A DNA stretch of 13,809 nt from assembly GCA_020849725.1 (NCBI GenBank), contig JADLAZ010000164.1, positions 1 through 13,809 of the forward strand. The letters are read 5' to 3'. The notes beneath the pieces were generated by a model that was not told where the DNA came from, searched no databases, and saw nothing but the letters and a program-made list of their open reading frames with translations. Both the position numbers and the translations under genes were made by a program. This document shows, one piece after another, positions 1 through 6,477 of this stretch (its first letter is position 1; the number at the start of each line of letters is the position of its first letter). This DNA is from Chloroflexota bacterium. GTDB lineage: Bacteria > Chloroflexota > Chloroflexia > Thermomicrobiales > JADLAZ01.

Positions 1-2190
1 GGCTACCTGGCCAACCCGGCGGCCCGCGCCACCTCATGGCAGGACCTGCACGGCGGCACGCTGCGCACCCCCAATGATCTGGTCGGCATGGGCTGGCACT
101 ACCCCTGGGACCGCCGGCCCACGGCCACCGTCGACCTGGCGCTGCGGCTGACCGTCGGTGAGCGCGTCTACACCACGCGCGACGACTGGGCCGCGCTGGG
201 ACTGCACAGCCCCTATCACTCGGTCTACCGCTTCGTCTACGCCTGGTCGGCGGCCGATGTGGCCGCCACGGCGCGCTTCCTGCTGGCCGACGCCGACACC
301 CTCATCGCCGTCGTGGCGCTGCGCAACGACGCGCCCTTCGAGCGCCGGCAGCGGCTGGAGGTGCTGGCGCGGGCCGGCCGCGAGATCGGCGCGCCGCCGG
401 TCGAGCCGCTGGCCGGCGGCTGGCGCCTGCTGCCCGGCGACCCGGCCGCGTCGCATGCGCTGCTGCCGCTGCCGGGCGATAGTCCCGCCGGCGCGCCGAT
501 TCGAGACAATGGCGAGGCGCTGCTGCCCGCGCCGGCCGGCATGACCGCCCGCGCCGCCGGTCTGGCCTGGGAGATCGCGCTCGCGCCGGGGGCGACGGTC
601 GAGGTGGCGGTGGCGCTGCGGCGGGAAAGTGGCCCTCACCCTACCCCTCTCCCCCTGAGAGAGGGCGGGGGTGAGGGCGCTCTCACGCTCCCGGACTGGC
701 AGACCGCCGAGGCGGCGGCACTGACGGCGGACGCCACTTTCTACGCCGGTGCGCCACGGCTCGGTGGCGACTGGCCGGCGCACTGGCGGCGCGGCTGGGT
801 CTACGACCTGGAGACGACCCGCCTCTGCCTGCGCCCCGCCGGCGGGCTGTTCCAGGATGTCTGGCCGGCCTGGATGGCGCACTACCCGCGCGTCGTCGTC
901 GCCGAGGGCACGCTCGACATGCTCCGCCTCGGCTACGCCGCGCCGGCGCTGGCGCAGCGGGCGATCTTGACGCTGTTTCGCGACGCGCCGGCGGCCAATG
1001 TGCCGTGCGTCTTCGAGGCCGGCGAGCCGAACATGGTCGCCAAGGACGGCAGCGTCTGCGGCACCTCGCCGGCCTGGTGCCTGCCCTTCTACAACATCGA
1101 GGTCCTTTACCGCTGGACGCTCGATCGCGCCTGGCTGGCCGACCTCTACCCGCATCTGGCGGCCTACCTGCGCTGGTGGCTGGCCCACCGCGTCGACGAC
1201 GGCGGCTGGGTCGTCTACCGCTGCACCTGGGAGGCCGGCGAGGACAACTCGCCCCGGCTCGACCCACACCAGGAGGGCGACCACGTCATCACCGACTACA
1301 CTCGGCCGGTCGAGTTGCAGGCGATGCTGGCCGTCTCGGCCAACGTGCTGCGGCGGCTGGCGACCGAGCTGGGCGACGACGGTGAGGCGGCTCACTGGCA
1401 GACGGTCGTCGCCGACTACACCGCCCGCACCCGCACGCTGTGGGACGACGCCACTGGCCGCTTCCGCGACTGGGACAAGCGCGCCGGCGGCTTCGTCCAG
1501 CCGGCCGGCCAGGCCGTCTACTGGGACGCCGACCCGGCCCGCTACTCGCCGCTGTCGCTGACACCGCTGCTGGACGGCGTGGCGACCCTCGAGCAGGCGC
1601 GCCTGCTGGCCGACGAGTTGCCGGCCTACGATGCCTCGCCCTGGTGCGACTGGCCTTCCTGGACCTATGCCATCGTCGAGAGCGCCGCCGCCGCCGGCCA
1701 GCACACCGTCGCCGCGCGCCTGGCCGGCCGCGTCGTCGAGCGCGTCTGGCGGCGCGTCGACCGGCGCGACCTGCACGGCTACGCCCGGCCGCTGCCCGGC
1801 GTCGCGCCGGAGTACTGGCCGACCGACGTCCTCAGCTACACCGGCAGCGATGGCTACGGCTGGGGCGCGACGACGCTGTCGCTGCTGCTGCGCCAGATCA
1901 TCGGCCTGACCGAGAGCGCCGTCACCGACCGCTGGGCGCTGTGCCTGACGCCGGGGCTGCCGGCTGACCTGCTGCTGCCCGGCCGCGAGTACCGCCTGGA
2001 TAACGTCACCTATCGCGGCCGACGCTTCGATCTGGCCTATCGGGTCGGCCCCGGCGGCGCGCTGACGGCGCGGCTGGCGTTCGAGGCGCCGGTGACCCTG
2101 GTGGTTGACGATGAGCCTCCCGGAGCGGCAGCGACCGTTCACACCTTCCCCGTCGCCAACGGCCGGTGCGCGGCGATCGTGGCGTCCTGA
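1..2190 (+). CDS. GH63-like (alpha/alpha)6-barrel glycoside hydrolase, 5' partial
   Basis: The frame is open from the first base, so the N-terminus lies outside the window; an internal ATG at 88 is not the likely start. About 729 codons are present. The first ~200 residues look like a beta-rich N-terminal domain. The helical catalytic domain follows, with the motif WEAGEDNSPR encoded at 1228-1257, which matches the W-E-x-G-x-D-N-S signature of GH63 and related glycosidases; the Asp is the expected general acid. Further on, PEYWPTD (Glu codon at 1810) precedes GYGWGATTLSLLL, the usual location of the GH63 base and the conserved YGW helix. A short beta-like C-terminal region ends the protein. 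No signal peptide can be judged. Glucosidase, mannosylglycerate hydrolase and related trimming activities are all possible; the substrate is not readable. A palindromic repeat is translated in frame near 633-677. The family call is fairly sure, the specificity is unknown. Confidence 0.78.
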   Translation, partial: GYLANPAARATSWQDLHGGTLRTPNDLVGMGWHYPWDRRPTATVDLALRLTVGERVYTTRDDWAALGLHSPYHSVYRFVYAWSAADVAATARFLLADADTLIAVVALRNDAPFERRQRLEVLARAGREIGAPPVEPLAGGWRLLPGDPAASHALLPLPGDSPAGAPIRDNGEALLPAPAGMTARAAGLAWEIALAPGATVEVAVALRRESGPHPTPLPLREGGGEGALTLPDWQTAEAAALTADATFYAGAPRLGGDWPAHWRRGWVYDLETTRLCLRPAGGLFQDVWPAWMAHYPRVVVAEGTLDMLRLGYAAPALAQRAILTLFRDAPAANVPCVFEAGEPNMVAKDGSVCGTSPAWCLPFYNIEVLYRWTLDRAWLADLYPHLAAYLRWWLAHRVDDGGWVVYRCTWEAGEDNSPRLDPHQEGDHVITDYTRPVELQAMLAVSANVLRRLATELGDDGEAAHWQTVVADYTARTRTLWDDATGRFRDWDKRAGGFVQPAGQAVYWDADPARYSPLSLTPLLDGVATLEQARLLADELPAYDASPWCDWPSWTYAIVESAAAAGQHTVAARLAGRVVERVWRRVDRRDLHGYARPLPGVAPEYWPTDVLSYTGSDGYGWGATTLSLLLRQIIGLTESAVTDRWALCLTPGLPADLLLPGREYRLDNVTYRGRRFDLAYRVGPGGALTARLAFEAPVTLVVDDEPPGAAATVHTFPVANGRCAAIVAS
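633..677. repeat. Palindromic C/G-rich repeat element inside a coding region
   Basis: The outer arms CCCTCACCC (633-641) and GGGTGAGGG (669-677) are perfectly complementary. An inner CCCTCTC/GAGAGGG stem continues after a few mismatches and closes on a short loop near CCCCTGA. Read in frame it encodes PHPTPLPLREGGGEG, a low-complexity stretch unlike the protein around it. Elements of this type, in which the strand reads as LxPxPLPxGEG or its reverse, are dispersed repeats I recall from many bacterial genomes. The open frame is kept on both sides. Confidence 0.75.
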
Positions 2191-2342
2191 TCAGTACCGG
2201 CCGATGATCGACCCACCGATCGACGCGGCGCGGGTGGGCCGCAACAGTTGACAGACCGCGCCATGATGACGATGCCGGCGGCCAGCGGAGTGATAATGAC
2301 TGTCCGGTGACACGGTGGTCCAGCTGTGGGGCTGGTGTTACC

Positions 2343-2519
2343 GTGGGCCGCGCCGCGAGGCGGAGAGCCGGGGATGACCTCCTGCTGCTGCGGCTGGCGC
2401 TGCGCAGCGACGCCGCGTTGCTCGTTCTGGCCGCCGCCCTGATGGCCATCGCCCGCTATCTCTCATCGCGGCCGAGGTCGTCTGTGCCTGACCGAGCGGG
2501 TGTCGGTCATCACCGGTGA
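2343..2519 (+). CDS. Possible small hydrophobic peptide (copy A of a duplicated segment)
   Basis: I do not recognise this as a known family. A GTG-started frame of 58 codons (an upstream in-frame GTG lies at 2307) encodes an Arg-rich N-terminus. One hydrophobic segment follows, running DLLLLRLALRSDAALLVLAA and ending LMAIARY, then a basic tail. The segment could span a membrane once. A second copy of the same core, with codons differing synonymously, lies after the SDR gene at 3755-3860. This is the main reason to consider it coding. Against it, no good Shine-Dalgarno is visible, the start is uncertain, and similarity between the copies continues past the stop of the second copy. It may be a repeated non-coding element or a decayed gene. 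Confidence 0.25.
   Translation: MGRAARRRAGDDLLLLRLALRSDAALLVLAAALMAIARYLSSRPRSSVPDRAGVGHHR
2376..2481 (+). repeat. Diverged direct repeat, copy A
   Basis: This aligns without gaps to 3755-3860 at an offset of 1379 bases. By hand, 17 of 30 codons give the same amino acid from gac at 2376/3755 up to the tyrosine codon at 2457/3836. Nucleotide similarity carries on for roughly 20 more bases. See the matching copy B. Confidence 0.55.
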
Positions 2520-2541
2520 CACCCCTGGCGGCTGCTATAAT
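2516..2541 (+). promoter_or_regulatory. Weak promoter-like sequence
   Basis: A perfect TATAAT (2536-2541) is preceded by TG at the extended -10 position. The best -35 match is GTGACA (2516-2521), 5 of 6 bases, but the spacer is only 14 bases. A TATAAT box is rare in DNA this GC-rich. If used, transcription would start near 2548 and run through a small frame into the SDR gene. Confidence 0.3.
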
Positions 2542-2568
2542 CAAGCACGGCGATCGGGGGCGCCGAGC

Positions 2569-2814
2569 ATGGCTGAACACGCGCGGACGGTAACGGTGGT
2601 GGCGCTGGGGCACACCTATCAGCACCGCCACCTGCGTGCCGAGCAACGTCGGCATCGCGTGGCAACTGCGGCGCGGCCCGCTCCACAGGCTTCGGCGGGG
2701 GCCAGTTCGTCGTCGTCGCCATCGCTGCGCCGCGCCTGTGCTCGACCCGGAACGACGCGTGGCGGACCGGAGTGGGACGCCACCGGCGGCGCTGCCATGA
2801 CAGAGGAGGCGTAG
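2569..2814 (+). CDS. Doubtful small ORF directly upstream of the SDR gene
   Basis: An ATG-started frame of 81 codons has GGGGG at 2556-2560 as a possible ribosome site. It ends at a TAG two bases before the SDR start codon, an arrangement that would allow translational coupling. The product is rich in Arg, Ala, Ser and Pro with a run of five serines and matches no family I know. About 28% of its third codon positions are A/T by hand count, clearly more than in the sure genes here, so it may simply be an open frame by chance. The final codons overlap the Shine-Dalgarno of the next gene. Confidence 0.18.
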   Translation: MAEHARTVTVVALGHTYQHRHLRAEQRRHRVATAARPAPQASAGASSSSSPSLRRACARPGTTRGGPEWDATGGAAMTEEA

Positions 2815-2816
2815 TC

Positions 2817-3692
2817 ATGAGGATCTTCCTGGCCGGGGCGACCGGCGTGATCGGGCGCTTGCTCCTCCCGCTGCTGGTTGAGGCTGGCCATGAGGTCGCC
2901 GGGACGACGCGCCGCGCCGAGCGGCTCGAGCAGATCGCGTCGGCGGGCGGGCAGCCGGTGATGGTCGATGTTCTGGACCGTCAGGCGACCTTCACCGCCC
3001 TGGCCGCCGCACGGCCCGAGGTGGTCATCCACCAGTTGACCGACCTGAGTTCGCGTGACTTCGCCGCCAATTCTCGCGTGCGGGTGGAGGGTACCCGCAA
3101 TCTGGTCGATGCGGCTCTGGCGATTGGCGTGTCGCGCATGATCGCCGAAAGCATCGCCTGGGTCTGCGCGCCAGGACAGGGGCCGGCGCGCGAGGATGAG
3201 CCGCTGGATCTGGATGCACCGCCGCCGCGTGGTGAGCTGGTCGCTGCCGTGCAGGCGCTGGAGCGGGCGGTGGCCGAGCTGCCGGTCGGGATCGTCCTGC
3301 GCTACGGGCTGCTGTATGGCCCCGGCACGTGGTATACCCGAAACGGCCCGGTCACCGACCAGGTGCGCCGCGGCGAGATCCAGGCGACCGACGGCGTGGC
3401 CTCGTTCCTGCACGTCGCCGATGCGGCGGCGGCCGCGCGCGCGGCACTGGCCTGGCCGGCCGGCTTACTCAATATCGTCGATGATGCGCCTGCCGCCGGG
3501 ACGGAGTGGCTGCCGCTCTACGCCCACCTCGTCGGCGCACCGCCGCCGCCGGTTCGGCCGGGCGCGGCGGCCTGGGAGCGCGGCGCCTCGAACGCCCGGG
3601 CACGCCAGCTGGGCTGGCGTCCGCGCTATCCGACCTGGCGCGACGGCTTCACGGCGGTACTCGCCGGGCCGCCCGCGCCGATCGATCGGTAA
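2817..3692 (+). CDS. Atypical SDR, NAD(P)-dependent epimerase/dehydratase family protein
   Basis: Predicted 291 aa, usual for the family. The ATG is chosen because AGGAGG sits at 2804-2809, seven bases upstream, and the protein then begins directly with the Rossmann strand MRIFLAGATGVIG. The dinucleotide motif GxxGxxG is at residues 7-13. A pair of arginines after the second strand (TTRRAE) fits NADP(H) preference. EGTRNLVDAA and LRYGLLYGPGT are typical of extended/atypical SDRs. I see no clear catalytic YxxxK: the region after ESIAWV has no tyrosine-lysine pair in the expected place, so reductase or epimerase activity is not assured. It could be a sugar-nucleotide epimerase-like oxidoreductase or an atypical NAD(P)-binding protein. 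It stands alone between two poorly coding gaps. Cytoplasmic, with no signal or membrane segment. Confidence 0.85.
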   Translation: MRIFLAGATGVIGRLLLPLLVEAGHEVAGTTRRAERLEQIASAGGQPVMVDVLDRQATFTALAAARPEVVIHQLTDLSSRDFAANSRVRVEGTRNLVDAALAIGVSRMIAESIAWVCAPGQGPAREDEPLDLDAPPPRGELVAAVQALERAVAELPVGIVLRYGLLYGPGTWYTRNGPVTDQVRRGEIQATDGVASFLHVADAAAAARAALAWPAGLLNIVDDAPAAGTEWLPLYAHLVGAPPPPVRPGAAAWERGASNARARQLGWRPRYPTWRDGFTAVLAGPPAPIDR

Positions 3693-3733
3693 CGGTTCGG
3701 CACGCCACCCTGGCACACCAGACAGTTGGATCA

Positions 3734-3844
3734 GTGGCCGGCGACCATCGTGGCGACCGGCAGCGCTTGCGTCTGGTGCTCCGCATGGGGACGATCCTGC
3801 TCGTCCTGGCTGCCGCCCTGACATCGATCGTGCGCTACCGCTGA
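3734..3844 (+). CDS. Possible 36-aa hydrophobic peptide (copy B of a duplicated segment)
   Basis: A GTG-started frame (weak GGA at 3727-3729) encodes a charged N-terminus, then RLRLVLRMGTILLVLAAALT and SIVRYR before a TGA stop. It shares the R-L-x-L-R ... LLVLAAAL ... I-x-R-Y core with the frame at 2343-2519. Seven of the 17 shared residues use different synonymous codons, as expected if the peptide is under selection. The stop corresponds to TCA in the other copy, so this copy may be a truncated version. The function is unknown; one membrane-spanning helix is plausible. It may equally be part of a non-coding repeat. Confidence 0.25.
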   Translation: MAGDHRGDRQRLRLVLRMGTILLVLAAALTSIVRYR

Positions 3845-3860
3845 TCACGGCTGACGTTCC
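3755..3860 (+). repeat. Diverged direct repeat, copy B
   Basis: The partner of 2376-2481. Similarity runs through the hydrophobic core and continues past the TGA at 3842-3844: A reads tcatcgcggccga where B reads tgatcacggctga. It lies downstream of the SDR gene, whereas copy A lies downstream of the glycosidase gene. Confidence 0.55.
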
Positions 3861-3898
3861 CGATGGACCGCCAGCAGCGCATCGCCCCGGCAAGCGGG

Positions 3899-3924
3899 AA
3901 AGCGAGTGCGCCAACTCTCGCTTT
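3899..3924. promoter_or_regulatory. Perfect 8-bp inverted repeat, operator or weak terminator
   Basis: AAAGCGAG (3899-3906) and CTCGCTTT (3917-3924) are perfectly complementary across a 10-base spacer. The right arm overlaps the first two bases of a possible -35 (3923-3928), so a repressor bound here could block the three-gene run downstream. Alternatively it is a weak terminator of the upstream unit, but only three T follow the stem. Confidence 0.45.
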
Positions 3925-3952
3925 GACGCCCTCAGCGCGCCCATGCTACCCT
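3923..3952 (+). promoter_or_regulatory. Candidate promoter of the ThDP enzyme / Rpn / dehydratase run
   Basis: TTGACG (3923-3928) and TACCCT (3947-3952) are 18 bases apart, with TGC immediately before the -10 (extended -10). Initiation near 3959 would leave a ~34-base leader for the GTG at 3993 but only ~10 bases for the ATG at 3969. Both boxes are imperfect, so this is a moderate call. Confidence 0.35.
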
Positions 3953-3992
3953 CGGCCGGCGGGCTGAGATGAACGATGAGACGGAAGGGCAC

Positions 3993-5576
3993 GTGACGAC
4001 GACAGCAGAGTACCTGGCCGGCTTCCTGCGCGACCACGGCGTCGCGCGCGTCTACGGCATGCCCGGTGGCGAGAATACCGAGGTCATGGTGGCGCTGCGG
4101 GCGGCCGGTGTGCCGTTCGTGCTGGTCCACCACGAGGCCGTCGCCGCCTTCGCCGCCGATACCGCCGGCTACCTCACCGGCCGGCCAGGCGTCTGCCTGT
4201 CCACACTCGGGCCGGGCGCGGCCAACCTGTTCAGTGGCGTCTCCAACGCCTACCTGGAGCGCGCGCCGCTGCTGGCGCTGACAGCCGACATCGAGCCGGG
4301 CGCCAAGGCGACGACGACGCACCAGCATTTCCCGCTCGCCGGCTTCTTCGGCCCGGTGACCAAGGCCAGCCACGTGCTGACCGCCGACAACGCCGCCGCC
4401 GTGCTGCCCGGCGCCTGGGCGCTGACGACCGACGGCCTGCCCGGGCCGGTCCACGTCGCCCTGTCGCGGGCCGAGGCTGGGCGGCCACTGGTCGACCGCG
4501 CGCCGCTCCCGCTGGTTCGACGGGAACTGCCGGCGCCGGACCTGCGGCCGGTGCTGGCCGGGCTGGCGCGGGCGCGGCGGCCGGTGCTGGCGCTGGGCAT
4601 CGGCCTGGCCCACGCCGGCGCCGAGGGAGCGCTGCGCCGGCTAGCCGAGCGCTGGGGCGCGCCGGTGATCTGCACGCCCAAGGCCAAGGGGCATTTGCCG
4701 GAGAGCCACCCGCTCTTTGTCGGCGCGTACGGTGTCTACGGCTGGCGGCCGGTCGGCGAGGTGCTGGAGGCGGCCGATGCGGTGCTGGCGATCGGGCTGG
4801 AGGGCATCGACTTCATCCCCGCCTGGCGCTACGACTGCCCGGTCTACAGCCTGTCGCCCGGCTATGGCCCGGACCCAACCTACCCGCAGACGGCACTGAT
4901 CGAGGGCGACCTGGCGACACTGCTGGAGGAGATTGCCGCCGCGCCGCCGCCGCCGGTCGCCTGGACGGCCGCCGAGATTGCCGGCTACCGGCAGCGCGTG
5001 CTGGACCTGCTCGCGCCGCGTCCGGAGACGCGCTGCGCGCCGCAGCACATCATCGACAGCCTGCGTCGGGTCATGCCCGACGACGGCGTCGTTAGTTGCG
5101 ACGTCGGCTCGCACAAGCTGCTCATCTGCCAGCAGTGGCGCGCTGAGCAGCCGCGGACGTTCCTGGTCGCCAACGGTGGCTCGGCGATGGGCTACGGCAT
5201 CTCGTCGGCGCTGGCGGCGGCGCTGCTCGATCCCGGCCGGCCAGTGGCGACCGTCATCGGCGACGGCGGGTTGCTGATGTACCCCGGCGATCTGGAGACA
5301 CTCGTCCGCACCGGCGCGCGGGCGACGATCGTCGTCCTGGTCGATCAGGCGCTGGCGCTGATCCGCAATCAGCAGCAGCGCGTCGGCGCCGCCCCCTACG
5401 GCGTCGAGTTTGGCCAGCTCGACTACGCCGCGCTCGGCCAAGCCTTCGGCGTCGCCACCTGGGAGATCGATGATCCGGCGGACGCCGATGCGACACTGGC
5501 GGCGGCGCTGGCCCACCCCGGTCCCAGCCTGGTCATCGCCCGCGTCGATGCCGCCGAGTACCGGCGCTTCCATTGA
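3993..5576 (+). CDS. ThDP-dependent enzyme, acetolactate synthase/2-keto-acid decarboxylase superfamily
   Basis: Predicted 527 aa from GTG 3993, which has GGAAGG at 3983-3988 and begins MTTTAEYLA as is usual for the family. An ATG at 3969 would add eight residues but lacks a ribosome site. The N-terminal PYR domain has GMPGGEN and the catalytic Glu48 in HHEAVAAFAAD, the residue that activates the thiazolium ring. A central domain (about 185-330) is followed by the C-terminal PP domain with GDGGLLMYPGDLE. The diphosphate/metal motif is GDG-x(n)-NN in most members. Here Asp424 is kept, but the paired Asn are Val-Asp (Asp451) at the standard distance of 27 residues. No regulatory small subunit is adjacent. 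It likely decarboxylates or ligates a 2-keto acid in the cytoplasm; the substrate is unknown. The kept Glu argues against glyoxylate carboligase. It is first in a run with the Rpn and dehydratase genes. Confidence 0.87.
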   Translation: MTTTAEYLAGFLRDHGVARVYGMPGGENTEVMVALRAAGVPFVLVHHEAVAAFAADTAGYLTGRPGVCLSTLGPGAANLFSGVSNAYLERAPLLALTADIEPGAKATTTHQHFPLAGFFGPVTKASHVLTADNAAAVLPGAWALTTDGLPGPVHVALSRAEAGRPLVDRAPLPLVRRELPAPDLRPVLAGLARARRPVLALGIGLAHAGAEGALRRLAERWGAPVICTPKAKGHLPESHPLFVGAYGVYGWRPVGEVLEAADAVLAIGLEGIDFIPAWRYDCPVYSLSPGYGPDPTYPQTALIEGDLATLLEEIAAAPPPPVAWTAAEIAGYRQRVLDLLAPRPETRCAPQHIIDSLRRVMPDDGVVSCDVGSHKLLICQQWRAEQPRTFLVANGGSAMGYGISSALAAALLDPGRPVATVIGDGGLLMYPGDLETLVRTGARATIVVLVDQALALIRNQQQRVGAAPYGVEFGQLDYAALGQAFGVATWEIDDPADADATLAAALAHPGPSLVIARVDAAEYRRFH

Positions 5577-5610
5577 CCGGCGCGAGCGGCAACATGGACG
5601 GAGCAGGCTG

Positions 5611-6444
5611 ATGGCCGGTCCGGCCGATATCGGCAGCAAGCGCCTGATCGGCCTGGCGCCGGACGCCTGGGCGCGCTGGGTGACGCAACGACCTCAGGTT
5701 GTCGCCGACGCGATCGTCAGCGCCGACTTCCAGTGGGTCAGCCGCGAGAGTGATGTGCTGCTGCGCGTGCACGATCCAGAGATCGGGAACTTCCTCGTGC
5801 TCAACGAGATACAATTGCGCTATGACCCGCGCCTGCCGCGCCGGATGCATGCCTACGCCGCGCTGGCCGAAGAACGCTACGATGTGCCGGTCTACCCGGT
5901 GCTGGTCAACATTCTGCCGCCGCCGCCGGGCGCCACGGTCGCCGACCGATACGAAACCACACTGTTGGGGCTGCAAGCGCGGCGCGACTATCGCGTGCTG
6001 AACCTGTGGGAGGTAGAGGCGCATGATGTGCTGACCCAGCCCCTGCCCACACTCCTGCCATTCGTGCCCGTGCTGCGCGGTGGCGGCACGGAACCGGTCG
6101 TGCGGCAGGCATTGGCGGCGCTGAGGGCCGACGAACATCTTGCCGATCTGGAGCCGCTGTTGGCCTTCTTCGCTACCTTCGCCCTGAACTCGCGGTTGGT
6201 GCAGCAAATCATGAGGTGGGACATGATCGTTCTGGAGCAGTCACCCTGGTATCTGGAGATCATCGGCCGTGATCGGCGGGCGATGCTGAAGGAAGTCCTC
6301 GAAGCGCGCTTCGGACAGTTGTCGGCCGACTTGCTGGCGCGGCTGGATCTGCTCACGCCTGACAACCTGATGGCCCTGGCCGCGCCTGCAGCACGGGTGG
6401 CAACACTCGCGGACTTCGAGGCATTGCTCCCGTCCGAACCCTGA
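5611..6444 (+). CDS. Rpn-family PD-(D/E)XK nuclease/transposase-like protein with DUF4351-like C-terminus
   Basis: Predicted 277 aa. The ATG at 5611 follows GGAG/AGG-like bases in a 34-bp gap after the upstream stop. The nuclease-like core shows Asp48 in RESDVLLRV and then Glu66-Ile-Gln68 in VLNEIQLRYD. This is the D ... E-x-Q form of the PD-(D/E)XK site found in Rpn/recombination-promoting nucleases. RMHAYAALAEERYDVPVYPVLV follows, as in these proteins. The last ~50 residues (LKEVLEARFGQLSADLL ... LADFEALL) match the DUF4351 pattern. Rpn proteins are linked to DNA breakage and RecA-independent recombination. The gene uses more A/T-ending codons than its neighbours (8 of 40 at 5761-5880 against 2 of 40 at 6541-6660), which suggests separate ancestry. 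It sits between two metabolic genes with gaps of 34 and 33 bp and no visible inverted repeats or target duplication. Confidence 0.82.
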   Translation: MAGPADIGSKRLIGLAPDAWARWVTQRPQVVADAIVSADFQWVSRESDVLLRVHDPEIGNFLVLNEIQLRYDPRLPRRMHAYAALAEERYDVPVYPVLVNILPPPPGATVADRYETTLLGLQARRDYRVLNLWEVEAHDVLTQPLPTLLPFVPVLRGGGTEPVVRQALAALRADEHLADLEPLLAFFATFALNSRLVQQIMRWDMIVLEQSPWYLEIIGRDRRAMLKEVLEARFGQLSADLLARLDLLTPDNLMALAAPAARVATLADFEALLPSEP

Positions 6445-6477
6445 TCGCTATCCCGTCGGACGAAAGGCGATCGACGC

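Larger units (their letters stand above)
2191..2816. other. Long poorly coding interval between glycosidase and SDR
   Basis: About 625 bp without a convincing gene. It holds one copy of a diverged repeat (2376-2481) that reads as a hydrophobic peptide, an extended -10-like TGCTATAAT at 2533-2541, and a weak 81-codon frame that abuts the SDR start. Two weak items lie just after the glycosidase stop: a perfect TTGACA at 2248-2253 with no well-spaced -10, and GATAAT at 2292-2297. No RNA gene or IS end is visible. Confidence 0.5.

Noticed and set aside
34..2142. Very long open frame on the - strand opposite the glycosidase
   Set aside because: Its composition is Arg/Gln/Gly/Val-rich without family motifs, as expected for the antisense of a GC-rich gene. 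The + strand frame has clear glycosidase motifs.
2248..2297. Promoter from the perfect TTGACA at 2248 or GATAAT at 2292
   Set aside because: No -10 lies at 16-18 bases from the TTGACA, and the GATAAT lacks a -35. The two boxes are 38 bases apart.
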